A stretch of 64,000 nt of DNA. Source: Sclerodactyla briareus. Lineage: Eukaryota; Echinodermata; Holothuroidea; Dendrochirotida; Sclerodactylidae. The translations under genes were made by a program, and so were the position numbers. Location of the stretch: NCBI GenBank assembly GCA_026419785.1, contig JAODTK010002654.1, forward strand, positions 310,001 through 374,000, given 5' to 3'. Under the pieces are notes generated by a model. The model was not told where the DNA came from. It searched no databases and was given only the letters and a program-made list of their open reading frames with translations. Each line of letters begins with the position of its first letter. Within the stretch, counting starts at the first letter, position 1. Positions 11,075-21,692 of the stretch are shown piece by piece.

Positions 11075-11410
11075 TTTCACAGACCCGAAGGCCAAACAGA
11101 CTAGTGATCCCTTGACTGCTCCTGAGCAGATTCGATTGTGAAAATTGATACGTTATTCTTAGCGCATCTTAAGACCAGGAAGCCAAGAGGCTCAGAGATG
11201 CCTTGATTGATCCTGAGCAATCTGGACTTTTCGTGTTCACATGGTTCTTATACTTTGACCTCCGTTGACCTCTGATGACCTTCGACACCTGACCGCAGAA
11301 CAATCGGATTCATGTACTCATTATGGGGAATCCACATACAAGTATGAGCTTCATCTATCCAGGTGGGGTGGAATTATCGTGTTCACGAATCAAAATAGGC
11401 CGAATATATT
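11075..11410 (-). mobile_element. LINE 3' end, copy B
   Basis: This is the reverse orientation of copy A. Two successive 3'-end phrases occur, near 11090 and 11175 (complements of TCAAGGNATC...GGCTT), then one UTR monomer. That monomer contains the anchor CACATACAAGTATGAGCTTC and three TGACCT half-sites at 11256, 11266 and 11276, each spaced by 4 bp. The doubled 3' terminus suggests two nested or tandem insertions. Confidence 0.65.
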
Positions 11411-11544
11411 TTTTTTTCACCGAAAGTGACCTCAATCCACATCAGAGGCAGTCGATTCGTGTCTCCCTATAATGAAGCTGCATTTGCATCAGTGGACAAT
11501 TCTAGTCTAGTCATTATTTGCCAAGCCTCTATTTCATCCATATT

Positions 11545-11830
11545 CAGAGGAGACTCGTAGTGGAGTACACAATTGAGAGTACGAGTACACAACCCAGAGT
11601 ACAAGTAGGAGTACATGACGCATGTTGATATAACCGAGGTTAATGAGGGGGCGGGGGTTTAGAATTCTTTTTTTTCTCCAAATGTGCAAGAATACTTGTA
11701 CCAGAGTATGAATACGCACTTACATAGTACAAGTACGAGTACTCCGGCCGGTACTCGAGTACGATAACACATAATTAACACCCGGATTCGACTACGAGTA
11801 CATACTCAAGTATTACAAGTCTGCTGCAAA
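11545..11830. repeat. GTAC-rich quasi-palindromic repeat
   Basis: This is dense in GAGTAC/GTACTC words. Examples are AGTACAAGTACGAGTACTCC near 11735 and the perfect 12-bp palindrome GTACTCGAGTAC at about 11751-11762. The words occur in both orientations, so single strands could fold. It is noncoding, and probably derived from a short inverted-repeat element. Confidence 0.6.
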
Positions 11831-11959
11831 GTGTGTCCCAATGAATTCCATTGGATAACACATATTCCGGGTAACAAAACGCAGCTCTGCGTAGTGATCA
11901 CTTGCCAGGTTCAATTTCGCACATGCTTGCGTTCACTGGATATCGTGCCGACAAGTTCA

Positions 11960-12150
11960 CAGGGGTGTGCCCTCTCATGACCTTCAAAGACCTCGACCTA
12001 AATCCATAAACGATAGGATTCATTCTCCTCATATTTGCACCACACATACCTTATTGAACATAATTCATGCTTACATTCGTTAGTTATCGAGCTAACAAGC
12101 ATACAGCTGACACACTATATATACACTCACGAACACGACACACGCATGTA
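11960..12150. repeat. degenerate repeat related to 6.6-7.0 kb
   Basis: Phrases CGTGCCGACAAGTTCACAGG, CCCTCTCATGACCTTCAA and GGATTCATTCTCCTCATA match the degenerate tandem repeat at 6.6-7.0 kb. CA-rich sequence follows, as it does there. Confidence 0.45.
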
Positions 12151-12954
12151 CACTTGATCGCATAATTTCCTTTTACTTTTGTACTTGGCGATGCCTATGG
12201 TATGGTGGCGCGCTGCAGCCTCGGACTTGGCCTTGACGGAGATGCCCTTCGTCGAATGATGATGCTTCGGTCTCGGGGGCTGATGCCTCGGCGTAGGTCT
12301 CAGCATGACATCAATCAGTGTTAAATGATTACCCGGACGTGTAATGCAAGAGTAACAGAATGAGATCAGTGACGCTTCGCAATCAAACTTCGAGATGATG
12401 TTCCTGTATTCACCGGAGTTTTTTGGTTTCTCTAGGTGGCTGTACTTGCAATGGGCAAAGTCTCAGTCTCCATTCATGGTTCCACAGTGATTGTTTGTGG
12501 GTCACTGGGGTTCGTTTCAGAATATTTGCAATAAGGCCTCTTTGGTCAGCTGTGAGCAGTCACTTTGACATGAGTCTTCATATTCAAAGTTAACACGCAG
12601 GAGGCAACATGCAAATTACTCAGGGTAAATTACCTTTGACGTAATCTGGGTCTGGTTCCCTTCTGGCCCAATTCTGAGTCAGTTTGACCCAGTTGTCTCT
12701 ATTGTGTGGTCGACTCCATCCAAGACCTGTGTAGGCCGACTATTGTACCGAAATATGAGCATCAATGCCGCAGTATCCACATATTACTGGGCTATAGCCT
12801 AATAGTTTAGGCTATGTGTGAGAAGAGCGGGGCAAAGTATGTTTCTTGCCTTTATTGTTTTCGATGTTTTACAGCAGTTTACATGAACAAGGCTGACCTG
12901 CTGATTTCGAAACTGACATTTTGGTCAACTTCCCTTTGACTGAGAACTCTGCTT

Positions 12955-13344
12955 ATGTCCTTCCGTGACAACTGTGAAGGAGACAACGAGTGCCGTTATT
13001 TAGGGTTAGAAGGCAATGTCGTCTCGCAGCGCTCGACGAAAATAGACGGTGACGTCTCAATCAAAACGTCATCCAACGGTATACCAGTGGCTACCAGACG
13101 ATATTGTGTCTTTAAAGCCCCTTCCCATGGGAGGATATTATACTGTGACGTAACACTTCACTCCGTTCAACGGGGAAAAGAAGCGCCACATACTAGCTTC
13201 ATTGTTCCCACAACTCCTTGGTGTGAAGGCGTCACGTACATGGGAGGATATAAATTTGATATGGTCACTAACGGGGGTAGAGCAATGGTGGAACGCCGAG
13301 CGAACAGCGAACGAGAGGGCGCCCCATCATGCGCCCCTTCATGA
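12955..13344 (+). CDS. unrecognised 129-codon open frame
   Basis: An ATG-started frame with mixed composition and no long homopolymer. It is richer in CpG than its surroundings. Six cysteines and a basic/acidic C-terminal part (MVERRANSEREGAPS) are visible. I know no family for it. A second overlapping frame (13202-13504) covers the 3' part, so at most one is real. It could equally be a noncoding CpG-rich stretch. Confidence 0.2.
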   Translation: MSFRDNCEGDNECRYLGLEGNVVSQRSTKIDGDVSIKTSSNGIPVATRRYCVFKAPSHGRILYCDVTLHSVQRGKEAPHTSFIVPTTPWCEGVTYMGGYKFDMVTNGGRAMVERRANSEREGAPSCAPS

Positions 13345-13959
13345 TCTCGCCGTGGGCATGACGTACCCGATCCCGTGCTCGGTGAATTCCCAAACGGGGG
13401 TGCTCGAGAAACAGATGAGCGTGAGCACTCTTCGACCTGGTGGTGTGAACATTGTGGAGTCAGTGGACGTATGGGCAGACCGCTCTCTTGGACGAGATGG
13501 TTAATGGGAACACTGTGGCGTAAAACTATAGCCTAACAGTCGCTTGTCAATTCCCCTGGTAATTATGAATAAAAACTATTGAGGCTGAATAAAGCAAATG
13601 TTCAGACTTTCAAATTCAGATAGAAATATTTATTATTTCCGATATCAATATATCATTGGTTATTGTATGCTAACATTATATTGCGGCATATCATGAGAAA
13701 ATAAATGAGGAATACTGTAACCGTAACACATGATTTTTCTCCGTACGGCATAGTTTCAGGGGTTAATAAAGACTCAAGATGGTCAGCCTCCCAGTTTCAA
13801 AAGTGCATGGCTGGTTACACAATGATTGCCAGTGCCTTTCATATGGCTATTTCGATCTGCTTATTAATTCCGATAGTTGGGTTTGTATGGCACTAGACTG
13901 TAATACATTTAGGTGATATAGAGTAACATACCACAATCCACTAATGAAGCGTCCGTCTC

Positions 13960-14300
13960 GTTACTTTTGCCTGGCCATGCCTTCATTGATAGGGGATGGT
14001 TAGTTACGTTCGAACTAAGTCTTCGAACCACTTTGAGACTTGGTTTTCAGTTATACAGGAAGACCTCTCACAAAGCACACCTGCCTGTTACTGTACTGAG
14101 GGAAATCCTATACGCGCGGATGCAGAAAGGAGAAAAAAATGGGAGGGACACGCTGGAACGCGCCTGCCCGCGGGCAGGGCCTATGACACGGCACCTCGGC
14201 CCTAGCCAACTGCTTGTAATGTCCAGTACGGGGCCAGTGTGTCGGACAGTGCGAACTCCAGATCCACCATAGCTGAGTGAGCCCGGACGCACCAACGCAG
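13960..14300. other. GC-rich block with open frames on both strands
   Basis: GC content rises sharply at about 14110-14290, including a GCGCGCCTGCCCGCGGGCAGG-like palindromic stretch: CCTGCCCGCGGGCAGG at 14163-14178 is a perfect 16-bp palindrome. Open frames on both strands are compositional. It may be a fragment of a GC-rich transposon; no motif is visible. Confidence 0.4.
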
Positions 14301-15340
14301 AATCAACTGGCGTGATGATCAGTAATTATAGGGTGGCGCTCAACTTAACTTTCTGATACTCGTACACCCTGGCAGCCGATTTGACTCTCCCTAATGCGGA
14401 TGCGGCGTGCGTCAAAAATAACAGTTTGCGTATGAGGATTGTACTGGAGGACGAAGTATATAGCAGCTGAAGAACATGTAGGTATCACTTTATGAGGACG
14501 GCTATATAACTCTATACGGGAGTACGATATCCCATCGAATTTGCCGTATGGAATCTGTCACAATCTCTGCGAATACCGCTTATTTGGGCACATTTCACGT
14601 ACATCGGAGTCCAGCTCACACCCCCTTACATTTTCGCCTCCACAGAACACGTTTGAAATTAGGATTCATTTCCCTTTAAAAGCTGTCGTTAATACCGGGG
14701 TCCCTTACTTTTACTTTCAGCTTTCGATTTCTTCACAGGAGTTGGGAACAAATGATCTTTTATTCAAACTAAACTGGCCGAATCATCCAGGTTGCAATTT
14801 GTAACGAGGGGGAAAAAACCGTATTCCATCTTTGGAATGTACATATGTGAGAACAATTCTGGGCAGTTGTAAGGTAGGGGTGTAACATTGATCAGATTTC
14901 TTTTTCGATATCTGCTTTGGTTTGCTATGATGATATCGATAACCCCATAAACTATTTCTATGCCAAAGACAGGTATTACCACTGCTACAATAGCAAACTG
15001 ATTCCGTTAATGCCATGATACGACAGCTTTACTATAGTTCCATTCGGAATTGGATTTAAAGGTTTTTCTATTCTAAAGAAGAACGGAAACCACGATCGGT
15101 TATCTAATAAAATTATTGTATCGATTAGTATTCAATTACATGAGTCGTTTCATATCATGTTCTTTTTAACACATGCATGACTGATATGATGTTGAATGTC
15201 AATAAGGATAAAAACAAACGAAACAAGAAACACACAACAAAAAAAAAAAACAAAAGTTGTATATACAACACACCACTTCATCATAATAACGACACTTCGA
15301 CACTCCAACATACAATAGCCACAAATGAGGTCAGAGGAAT
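14301..15340. other. intergenic, no gene recognised
   Basis: Short open frames only, with no motifs. An A run lies near 15240. Confidence 0.4.
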
Positions 15341-15343
15341 TAA

Positions 15344-15585
15344 GTAGGCATACTTGTAGACATCATTGTCAGACCTTGGAGATATGGCAACAGGGGACCG
15401 CGCAAACGAGGGAGGGGGGATGGAATCCCACAGCTATTTTTCAGTTGTTGGATGTGGGAGCCCTGGAACTGTATGTACAAGAGGGTCGTTTCAATGATTA
15501 GATCTCGTACTTCAAAACTCGCCCCGCAGTCACTGGGGATTGTCTCTTCCGAGCACAAACGGCAAATAATAGGCCCCCTGTGATT
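15344..15585 (-). CDS. candidate exon, unknown protein with a CxxC
   Basis: On the minus strand, a possible acceptor TCTTACAATCACAG precedes an open frame that reads PIICRLCSEETIPSDCG and then IQFQGSHIQQLKN. The C-x2-C pair could be half of a zinc site, but no partner pair is clear. No good donor was found, so this is a weak exon candidate only. Confidence 0.2.
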
Positions 15586-16169
15586 GTAAGACCAATAGAG
15601 GGGGTCATCTAAAGAGTTTCTGACCCCTCATTCGCTATGCAAAATATTTCAGAGGGATTCAGAGCCAGCCTCTCCTATTTAAGCCTAGCCAGGCCTATAG
15701 TCATATCAATAATCAAATTTTTGGCTTTTCGTTTATGTGGTCCCTAAGTAATGAAGCCTTCTGATTGCAAAACTCGGATTTGTTATCACTCCAATAGTCT
15801 ACGAAAAACATATGAACGTATATGTATATAAGGTGTTGATGAGATAAGCGTGTGAAGTGAGAGCAGTAGTGTAACCTAGTATTAAAAAGATGCCTACAGA
15901 GCATACAGGGGTAATATGGAATTTGTTAGTTAATGAAATTGTAACTTCCCTATGAGACTACAGCGTAGTAGTTGAAATGCAACATAATTCCACACCCCCC
16001 CCCCCCAAAAAAAAAAAAAAACCTTACTCAAATATCAATACAAACCGAAAGATTAATGATTCCTTGACTCCGACAGATGGACTATGACCTAAAAATGCCC
16101 AAGAGTAGAGTCGCAGCCAAAATGATCTCCAAAAGTGCCATTGACATCAACATATTCCTCTGGCTCTGT

Positions 16170-16477
16170 CAAGGAGTTGACCCCATACGGCTTTTCATTC
16201 CACTACCAAATCAATGAGTGAATGAGGGGCGGGTGACTCGCTGGTATCAGATGTAAATGATATGGAAAAGTGAATTGGTGTAGAAATGGTCCCAGATTCA
16301 ACCTAGTCTCCTATAAAATTTTCAAAAAGCAAATCGGAAATAAAAAATTTACACATTTGTTCATGAAGTCAAGATTAGACTTCACAAATAATATAATCAA
16401 TGATAATAGTGAGATCTATAATGAAGATAATGTACCAGTCAATATTTTTTACATAATAATGAAATGACTAGATTTCC
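16170..16477. repeat. segmental repeat block X, copy 1
   Basis: This matches 18741-19070 in order, with shared phrases GGGTGACTCGCTGGTATCAG, AAAGTGAATTGGTGTA and TACATAATAATGAAA. Identity is interrupted by small indels. It ends where a LINE fragment begins at about 16478. Confidence 0.75.
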
Positions 16478-16930
16478 GCCAATTCTCTTCCAGGAATTGA
16501 CACAGTGTCAAAATGTTTAGGGTTGGTTTCTTGACTGGGCAAAACTCCAAAAGTCAGGAAACGGCTGGCCCCCTGTAAAGGGTAATCACGACACAAACCA
16601 GAGAGCACACTGAAAACCTTGAGAAGTGGACTTGCCTGTGAGGGGTGGCCAGTGGAATACTTCCCATAGACAGGGATTCCACTCCGAATTCCAAGCTGCT
16701 CCACCAGCCTGCACGCACAACCAACAACAGCTGTGGTATCAAGAGACAGAACCTGGATAACTGAGTAGGTCAGAACTCAGGATAGACAGGGAACTCAGCT
16801 TGTTCCCTGCACCGTTGTACTTTCCAGCTCCTCATCCTCAATCTTCTCCTTCACCGTCCGCCCCTTCAGTCGCCATTTACGACAGGCCGCCGGGGATACC
16901 GCGGGGGCCTATTCTAAAGCCAGAAAACCC
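16478..16930 (-). mobile_element. LINE 5' fragment inserted between blocks X and Y
   Basis: On the minus strand the right end contains AGAATAGGCCCCC and CTGTCGTAAATGGCGACTG, which resembles the GTCGTAAAAGGCGACT tag seen near the 5' ends of many invertebrate non-LTR elements. Further in, TTTTGCCCAGTCAAGAAACC matches TTTTCCCAGTCAAGAAAACC at 36.8 kb, the 5' side of the LINE at 34.7-36.9 kb. Comparing X1/Y1 with X2/Y3 shows that this block is extra, so it was inserted after the X-Y unit existed. Family attribution is inference. Confidence 0.5.
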
Positions 16931-16959
16931 CCCCTGACGCCTGAGCTAGGGCATATACT

Positions 16960-17905
16960 ATAGACAAAGGGAAAATACTGTACAAGTCAGTACTAGGGTA
17001 CTCGAAATGTTTGAAAAATATTTACAATATCTGACCTCCAATGATAATTCATTACACATTAAATTTCCACCGTCGTTACACTTCACAGATATAACACCGA
17101 CTGCTTGCGAGAATGTTTTGGGCTAGTTTTCATTGGGCGCAACTCAACGTAATACCGTGGAGGAACGTATCATTGTCCATGCAAAGTCAGTCAGTGCCAA
17201 TGAAACCCACCCTTCTGCCAAATTTGCAGAATTTGAAGATGAGGAGTGAAGGGGAAAGGGTAAAGGAAGCCGTTGATGAAAGTCACCAGAATTAGTTGTA
17301 CTTGTTATAGCTAGCTTAAAATGTATTGATGGCATGCAAGACCAAAATACACTTTCAAATACACGGTGATAAGGATTATTCATCAACACGATTGTATGGT
17401 CATGAGAAATTTGAGTTAGAAATATCAGTCAAGTTTTCTTTCACAACTTTGTTGTGACATCTTACGAACCCCGTGCTTGGGACAGGTTGTCGTTCGGCAG
17501 AAACTGTTTTCACACCCAAAAATCACAAAGTGTGGATTGTTCCACAATTGCAAGGCAGGTTTTCACAAAGGCATATGAACGGTGAAAACCACCCAGCACG
17601 TTTCTTCATATTTAGTACCTTGGACGTGAAATCAGCATATGCTACAAAACTCGACCGAAATGTATTTCAGGACGTTTTCAACGTAATTATGCAGTATTTC
17701 TCACACCAGTATCATTTTCAAAACCAAATAATACTTTTTTTCATATTATGGCGAATCTGTGTTTTCAAGTGGTGAAATTTCCAGTGAGCTTGAATGCTTC
17801 CGCGTGAACGCGTAGTCCTAGCTCGGAGCCAGGTGAATGAGGTAGCATTGAGGTGAAACAAACCATCACCGCTTCCACAAATAGTGAAGGCCTGGATTTT
17901 AAACA
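16960..17905. repeat. segmental repeat block Y, copy 1
   Basis: About 0.9 kb repeated at 17906-18740 and 19071-19990. Shared landmarks in order: TGACCTCCAA.TGATAAT, CTGCTTGCGAG, GTCAGTCAGTGCCA, GGAGTGAAGG.GAAAGGGTAAA, AATGTATTGATGGCATGCAA, CTTACGAACCCCGTGCTTGG, TTGTCGTTCGGCA, and an ending CTTCCGCGTGAACGCGTAGT. Open frames are not conserved between copies, so it is noncoding. Confidence 0.85.
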
Positions 17906-18740
17906 TTATTCTCTAAATGTTTAAAAGATATTACAATGTCTGACCTCCAACTGATAATCCATTACACATTAATTTCTATCGTGGTTAAACTCCGACAGAT
18001 ATCACAACGGCTGCTTGCGAGCATTTCTGGGCCCACTCGATGTAATTATTGTGGATGCAGGTTTTTTTAAAGAAAAAAAATTTGTTTTTTTTTGGCCACT
18101 GCAAAGTAGTCAGTGCAATGAAATCCGTCCTCCCTTTTGCCTAGTGAAGTATGCACCTTTAACTGACCAATAGGTTTTTGGATGAGGAGTGAAGGGGAAA
18201 GGGTGAAGGAGACCGGGGATGGAAGTTAAATTAGCTAAAAATGTATTGATGGCATGCAAGATCGAAACACGCATCAATGATGAGGATTATTCATCAACAA
18301 TTGCATGGTCATGAGGAAATTGAGTTCTGAATTATGCGTCCATTTTCTTCACAATATTGTTGTGACATCTTACGAACCCCGTGCTTTTTCAGATTGTCGT
18401 TCGGCACGAAACTGGTTGTCACATACAAAAACGACAACAAATTGACATGTTCGCGATAGTTGTCACACTTGCAGTGCAGTTCGTCACAACTGCATACGAA
18501 CTGTTACAATCATCCCCAGCACGTTTCTTTCATATTTGGTACCAGGACGCGAAGTCACCATATGTTATAAACTCGACCAAAAGGTGTAGTTTCAGGACGT
18601 TTTCAAGGTAACTATGCAGTATGTTTCATACCAATATCATTTTTCAAGCCAATACATACGTTTTTAATGATATTATATATATATTTTTTTTTATAGCAGG
18701 GCAAATCAGTGTTCTCAATAGGCAAATTTTCGGTGAACGT
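17906..18740. repeat. segmental repeat block Y, copy 2
   Basis: Same landmarks as copy 1, more diverged, with a T-rich insertion near 18060-18100. Its 3' end lacks the CGCGTGAACGCG palindrome found in copies 1 and 3, and it passes directly into block X2. Confidence 0.8.
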
Positions 18741-19070
18741 GAATGCTTCCGCTCCATTCACTACCAACCAATGGGTGAAATGATGAGGAGAGGGTGACTC
18801 GCTGGTATCAGATGTAAAGGGTATATGGAAAAATGAATTGGTATAAAAATGGCTCCAGGTCAACCAGTCTATTATAACATTTCTCGAAAAAGGCTAAATA
18901 GGTAAATAAAACTATAAAATCGGTTCATAAAGCGTGATTAGGCCTACACAAATAATACGATTCAAGCATAATTGTGTAGATAAAAAATGTATATAATGTG
19001 TTGTAGTGGAACATAAAACTATGTTTCAAATAATATTATCCAATGTGCAATTACATAATAATGAAAGTGA
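18741..19070. repeat. segmental repeat block X, copy 2
   Basis: Matches 16170-16477 and joins block Y3 with no insertion, so it shows the original X-Y junction. Confidence 0.75.
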
Positions 19071-19990
19071 CTGGATTTAACATTATTCTCTGAAATGTGT
19101 GGAAAATATTTACAATGCCTGACCTCCAACTGATAATCCGTTACACAGTAAATTCCCATCGTGGTTAAACTCAATTCCACAGATATCACAACTGTCGCTT
19201 GCGAGGATGTTTTTTGGCCGGTTTCATTGAGGGCACAACCCAATGTAATATTGTGGAGGAAAGTATATTTGTCCAGCAAAGTCAGTCAGTGCCAGTGGAT
19301 TTCATTCGCCCTTTTGCCTTGTGGAATATGCATCTTTGCCCTGACCAATATCACATTTTCGCAAAATGGAGTTGAGGAGTGAAGGCGAAAGGGTAAATGT
19401 GGCCGGGGATGGAAGTCACAAGAATTAGTTTTATCTGTTTACAGCTAGCTGAAATGTATTGATGGCATGCAAGATCATGGCAATGCACTTTCAAATACAC
19501 CGCGATAAGGATTATTTGATGACACAACAGCATGCTCATGAGAAATCCGAGTTCTGAAATATGAGTGAATTTTCTCACAAATTCGTTGTGACATCTTGCG
19601 TATCCCGTGCTTGGGACAGGTTGTCGTTCGGCATGAAACTGTCCGTCACACACAAAAGACACAGAACAGGTTTTCAAGACTGTATATGGACGGTGAGATT
19701 CCGCCCCGGCAAGTTCTTCATATTTAGTACCTAGGGCGTAAAATCAGCGTATGTTTCAAACCACCAGAGGATGTAGTTTCCGGACTTTTTCACATTTTGT
19801 TTGCAGTATGTTTCATACCAATATCATTTTCGAAACAATTAATACTTTTTTTTCTAGCAGGGCAATCTGTGTTTTTCAAGAGGTAACATTTCCAGTGAGC
19901 TTGAATGCTTCCGCGTGAACGCGTAGTCCCCTGTTCGGCCGTCAGGTGAATGAGGTAGCATAGAGGTAAAATGAACCACCACCGGTTCAA
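19071..19990. repeat. segmental repeat block Y, copy 3
   Basis: Carries all landmarks of copy 1, including the terminal palindrome CGCGTGAACGCG (near 19912) and a following GGTGAATGAGGTAGCAT. Confidence 0.85.
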
Positions 19991-20409
19991 CATATTCATT
20001 TGTAGTTTTCACGCTATGACATTGGGGACTACTAACCCTAGTGACTTTCATCCCCTCCCCGCTCTCTCCAGCACCCAATACACTTTAAGGTACCACCTTG
20101 CCTCAATTCAAAACCCGAGAATGAGATGAGAATCCAAGTTTACCCGCTCACTCGCTCGTTTTTCTCTGGGGTCCAAGCCGAAAGGAGGAAGCAAGTTGTT
20201 GCTGGTGCTCATTTTCGATTACACAACTCCCCTATAGAGAGCGATTGTAATTCATTCTGAATCTCCGCCAACCCCCGAGAAAAAAAAGAAGGAAAAAAAA
20301 GAGAAAATAGAAACTAATGATAAAAAAAGCTAATGCTAATGTAGGTCCGTTAACTCAAAGTCTGTCGTGATGGTTACCAATATAATAGCTATTATATCCA
20401 CTTCTAGCC

Positions 20410-20725
20410 TATAAGGTGCAGGTAGAATTATACTGTCTAATCTTGGATATCAATAAACAGCCTCTCGTAAGCGTCTGTCCTCGGTCCTGTATATCATGTC
20501 CACCGCGTGCCTTGTCAACGGTTTCCGGTAGGTTTGGGCCGACCGTTCCGGGGCGCCCACGTAGCCTTGGTAAGTCCAGCTTCGCGGGGACCTCAGGCCT
20601 GGTGCTTGCCCGTTGGAGGCCGGACGAACCATGACGATTTGCAGCGGCCGGGTGGACGCGGCTAGGTGCCTACTAGGCATGTGCTCCCATGAGTGAGTGA
20701 GTGAGTGAGTGAGTGAGTGAGTGAG
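20410..20725 (+). mobile_element. non-LTR element 3' end with (GTGA)n tail
   Basis: A GC-rich 3' segment ends GGCCGGGTGGACGCGGCTAGG and is followed by eight or so GTGA units at 20692-20724. The same arrangement, with AGGTGGGTGCGGCTAGAT and a (GTGA)n tail, occurs at 29340-29510. A short-repeat tail is typical of LINEs and SINEs that end in microsatellites. Class beyond that is unknown. Confidence 0.55.
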
Positions 20726-21084
20726 CTCTGTCGCTCGCATGGTAGGACGGAATGACCGTTATTCTTGATGCCCTTTGGGACCTCACTCTGCAAGGAAATG
20801 AGAAAAAATGTGATTACATTAATTTTTATATTAATCAACATGTACATATTGGTGATTATTGTCCCTACTATATAGGAAGATCTATCATGTGTTTCCACTA
20901 GCTTCGATAGTGGTGTAATACTGATTCCCCCAGACTGAAACAGAATCTGGCGTGTAGGTCAAAAATCTCTGCACTTGTAAGCGAACATTTTGAACAGAAA
21001 CGTGGACAGCCAATGGTCTATAATCACCGTGAATCTACATGTCTACCCAGCGCCACCTGAACACTAATCAGCCTATTCACGGTT
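20726..21084. other. intergenic, no gene recognised
   Basis: AT-rich flank of the preceding element; nothing further seen. Confidence 0.4.
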
Positions 21085-21360
21085 TTATTTTATGAGATAA
21101 TAATGATGAAGTGTCGATAATCAAAGAGTACACGTTGCACGAACGGTGTGCATGAAGATCTTTCGAAACATAGCTTTACAGATTCCCACACTTACTTATC
21201 AACAGTAACATAGTAATTCATGGGATGATTTTAGTTACGTTTTCAAAAAGTCGTGAACATTGGACAATAAGCCGTAACCGATTATAGCGCTATGAGGGGA
21301 TTCTGGTGAAGTAAACCCCGCCGAACTGTTCAGTAATGAGCATGCGCACTACATCTGAAC
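21085..21360. repeat. dispersed repeat, paired with 3115-3300
   Basis: Shares AGATCTTTCGAAAC-like and GAACTGTTCAGTAATGAGCATGCGCAC-like phrases in the same order with 3.1-3.3 kb. Confidence 0.45.
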
Positions 21361-21580
21361 ACGTCTTTTGAGTGTGGAACGGCATGCAATATTTGACAGC
21401 AGTTGTTTGCAGTGAAGACTAGACCATTAGAACTTTACACAATATGTACGTTCCCATTCAGAGTAAACCATTACAGAAAACATCGGAAGTGACTACACTT
21501 TCTAGCAATGTACTCCCCAACTGAACGCTATGAAGTAGCCACGCTATACCTGTTTGCTGGCATCGTCATGCATTGGAGTC

Positions 21581-21642
21581 ATTATTATTATTATTATTAT
21601 TATTATATTATTATTATTATTATATTATTATTATTATTATTA

Positions 21643-21677
<35 letters not shown>

Positions 21678-21692
21678 TATTATTATTATTAC
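21581..21692. repeat. (ATT)n microsatellite
   Basis: About 110 bp of ATT units with periodic single-unit deletions (ATATT) every few repeats. Tyr/Ile/Leu-rich frames over it are spurious. Confidence 0.97.
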
